DNA of 64,000 bases from Mangifera indica. Its lineage: Eukaryota > Streptophyta > Magnoliopsida > Sapindales > Anacardiaceae. The stretch is from contig NC_058153.1 in assembly GCF_011075055.1 (NCBI RefSeq), positions 4,464,001-4,528,000 on the forward strand. Reading direction: 5' to 3'. The position numbers and the translations under genes are program-made. Below are positions 62,552 to 64,000 of this stretch, piece by piece (the stretch's first letter is position 1; each line of letters opens with the position of its first letter). The notes under the pieces are model-generated. The model searched no databases, was not told the DNA's origin, and was given only the letters and a program-made list of their open reading frames with translations.

Positions 62552-64000
62552 AGTTAGGACGGTCGGATCGAAGACGGCAATTCACTCCGTGAAGTCGGAT
62601 TTTTTTACCCATTCTTCTTTCAATAAAGAGAAGGCTTTTGATAAGGACGACGACAAGAATCAAAGTATTTAATTATTATTTGCCACGTTGTTACCTCCAG
62701 GGTAGACTCTGTTTGGATTAAGATAAGATTCAATTATAAAATAGTTAAGGTCAGGTAAGGTTAATAAATTGAAATTTGAGTATTTATTTTAAATATATAA
62801 ATATATTATTTTATAAATTATTATATAATTAAATAATATTAAATTTAAAATAAAATATCATAATATATCAAGTTAGTTAGATTTAACATGAGTTATTTAA
62901 ATTTATGTTATCACGTATTGGATAATTTTAAATTTAAAATAAAATAATATTTATTTATATAATAATATTATAAATATATAAAAATTTATGTATTTAAAAT
63001 TGACTTACATAATATTACTCTAAATTTGAGCCGTTCATGTTGAATCCAACTACGCTTGATCCAACAAATTTGGTAGACAAGAATTAAGTAAGAAAGTGAC
63101 GTTGAGTGAGGCCTCTTTCTAGTTTCCATATAGGACGTTAATGTCTATTTGGTTGCACAGAAATACAATAGTTTGGTGTGCCTAACGCACACTTTAACTG
63201 ATAGTCAAATAAGTGATGGAAATGGAATTACATGCGCTGCCACTTCCCAACTCAGCAAAATTAATGCTTAGAATTGCGGATGCCTTGCTTTACCTGACAT
63301 TCTATAGAATATCTTCCTTCGGTCGCCAATTCTGCTCCATCACCCTAGTAGGAAATCTGTTTTAGATAAGGCCAAAAGACTCATTCCCACCCAAGGTTTA
63401 ATGTATCTTCAAATTTGTATATATTAAATTTTGAAAAATTTAATATTTATTTATTAAATGTTATTGTTATTATAAATATGATTTAAAAATTTTATTTAAA
63501 AAAAAAAATATTTCCTTTTCTTATTATAGTTTTGAAAACTAATAATTTCTCTCATAATTTAATTTTAAAAAAATTACTTTTTCACCTTAACTATTTGGGA
63601 TTTCTGTATTTTAAAGTTAACAACTATCCCTTAAAGTTTAAAACATTACACTTATATTTTAAAAAATTTATTCTTTCTTTTCGATGACCATTCTTCTTAG
63701 TGATTCACTTTGAAATATCGTCAACTTTACCACCTACATCTCCTCTCCCTTCTTTGTAGTTTTTTGACAAAGAAATTAGTGAAAATCCTGTCAAAATAGT
63801 CAAATTTATTACACAGATCTATGCATCAACTGATACATAGATCGGTTGGATGATGTCTAAATTCATGTGACACTCTCTTTCTTTCCTTCTTTCTTTATCT
63901 CACCACACTGCTTGACGTTCCCTAACACTCTTTTCCCTCATCTTCAAGCTTCAAAAAATGGAATTGTACTATTTCAATGTAATTCTAATTATAATTGCTC

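Larger units (their letters stand above)
59880..64000. other. Intergenic, repeats and unassigned open frames
   Basis: No gene firmly recognised. An ATG frame at 60206-60391 (METRKSQSASYGQLV start) has balanced composition but no family match. 60780-61262 is a very AT-rich element with a MITE-type right end. 61270-61940 and 63380-63780 are members of the dispersed AT-rich family. Palindromic element copies lie at about 62005-62150 and 62790-63020. A short coding-like patch is at 62556-62670 (KSDFFTHSSFNKEKAFDKDD, plus strand). Confidence 0.5.

Overview
This window is AT-rich nuclear DNA from a flowering plant, most likely a woody core eudicot. The evidence is intron-rich genes with GT-AG junctions, plant-only gene families (SAUR, plastid peroxiredoxin Q, SUS1-class sucrose synthase), decayed Ty3/gypsy sequence and dense short inverted-repeat elements. 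The species cannot be named from the sequence; the sucrose synthase looks rosid-like, which is inference.

Layout. 1-2.4 kb: small tandem repeat and a decayed minus-strand Ty3/gypsy gag-protease fragment. 3.5-4.1 kb (-): small single-membrane-segment protein of unknown function. 8.8-10.4 kb (-): chloroplast peroxiredoxin Q, four exons, with an apparent 1-bp deletion near its 3' end. 12.9-16.4 kb (-): mitochondrial adrenodoxin-like ferredoxin, seven coding exons plus a leader exon. 18.2-20.3 kb (+): intron-containing SAUR. 26.9-27.2 kb (-): second, intronless SAUR. 27.5-41 kb: gene-poor block with fold-back elements and a 2.1-kb tandem duplication. 41.1-53.1 kb (+): 11-exon gene for a protein of about 1793 residues joining an EMB8-type alpha/beta-hydrolase region to a CPBP/CAAX-protease region. 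55.0-59.9 kb (-): 13-exon sucrose synthase (805 aa) with one or two leader exons. 60-64 kb: repeats and a G-quadruplex-prone tract.

The genes are independent transcription units, not an operon. The hydrolase/CAAX gene and sucrose synthase are convergent, 1.8 kb apart. Shared themes are organelle redox (peroxiredoxin Q in plastids, ferredoxin in mitochondria), auxin-linked growth (two SAURs) and sink carbon use (sucrose synthase).

The most unusual observation is the hydrolase/CAAX protein. The hydrolase nucleophile serine is replaced by glycine, and two CAAX-protease histidines are replaced by Gln and Arg, while the EExxxR motif is kept. It may be a double pseudoenzyme in a plastid membrane. 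Other points are the peroxiredoxin Q frameshift, a uORF overlapping the start of the hydrolase/CAAX gene, a duplicated promoter segment there, a possible second sucrose synthase promoter, and more than 20 copies of one palindromic element family.
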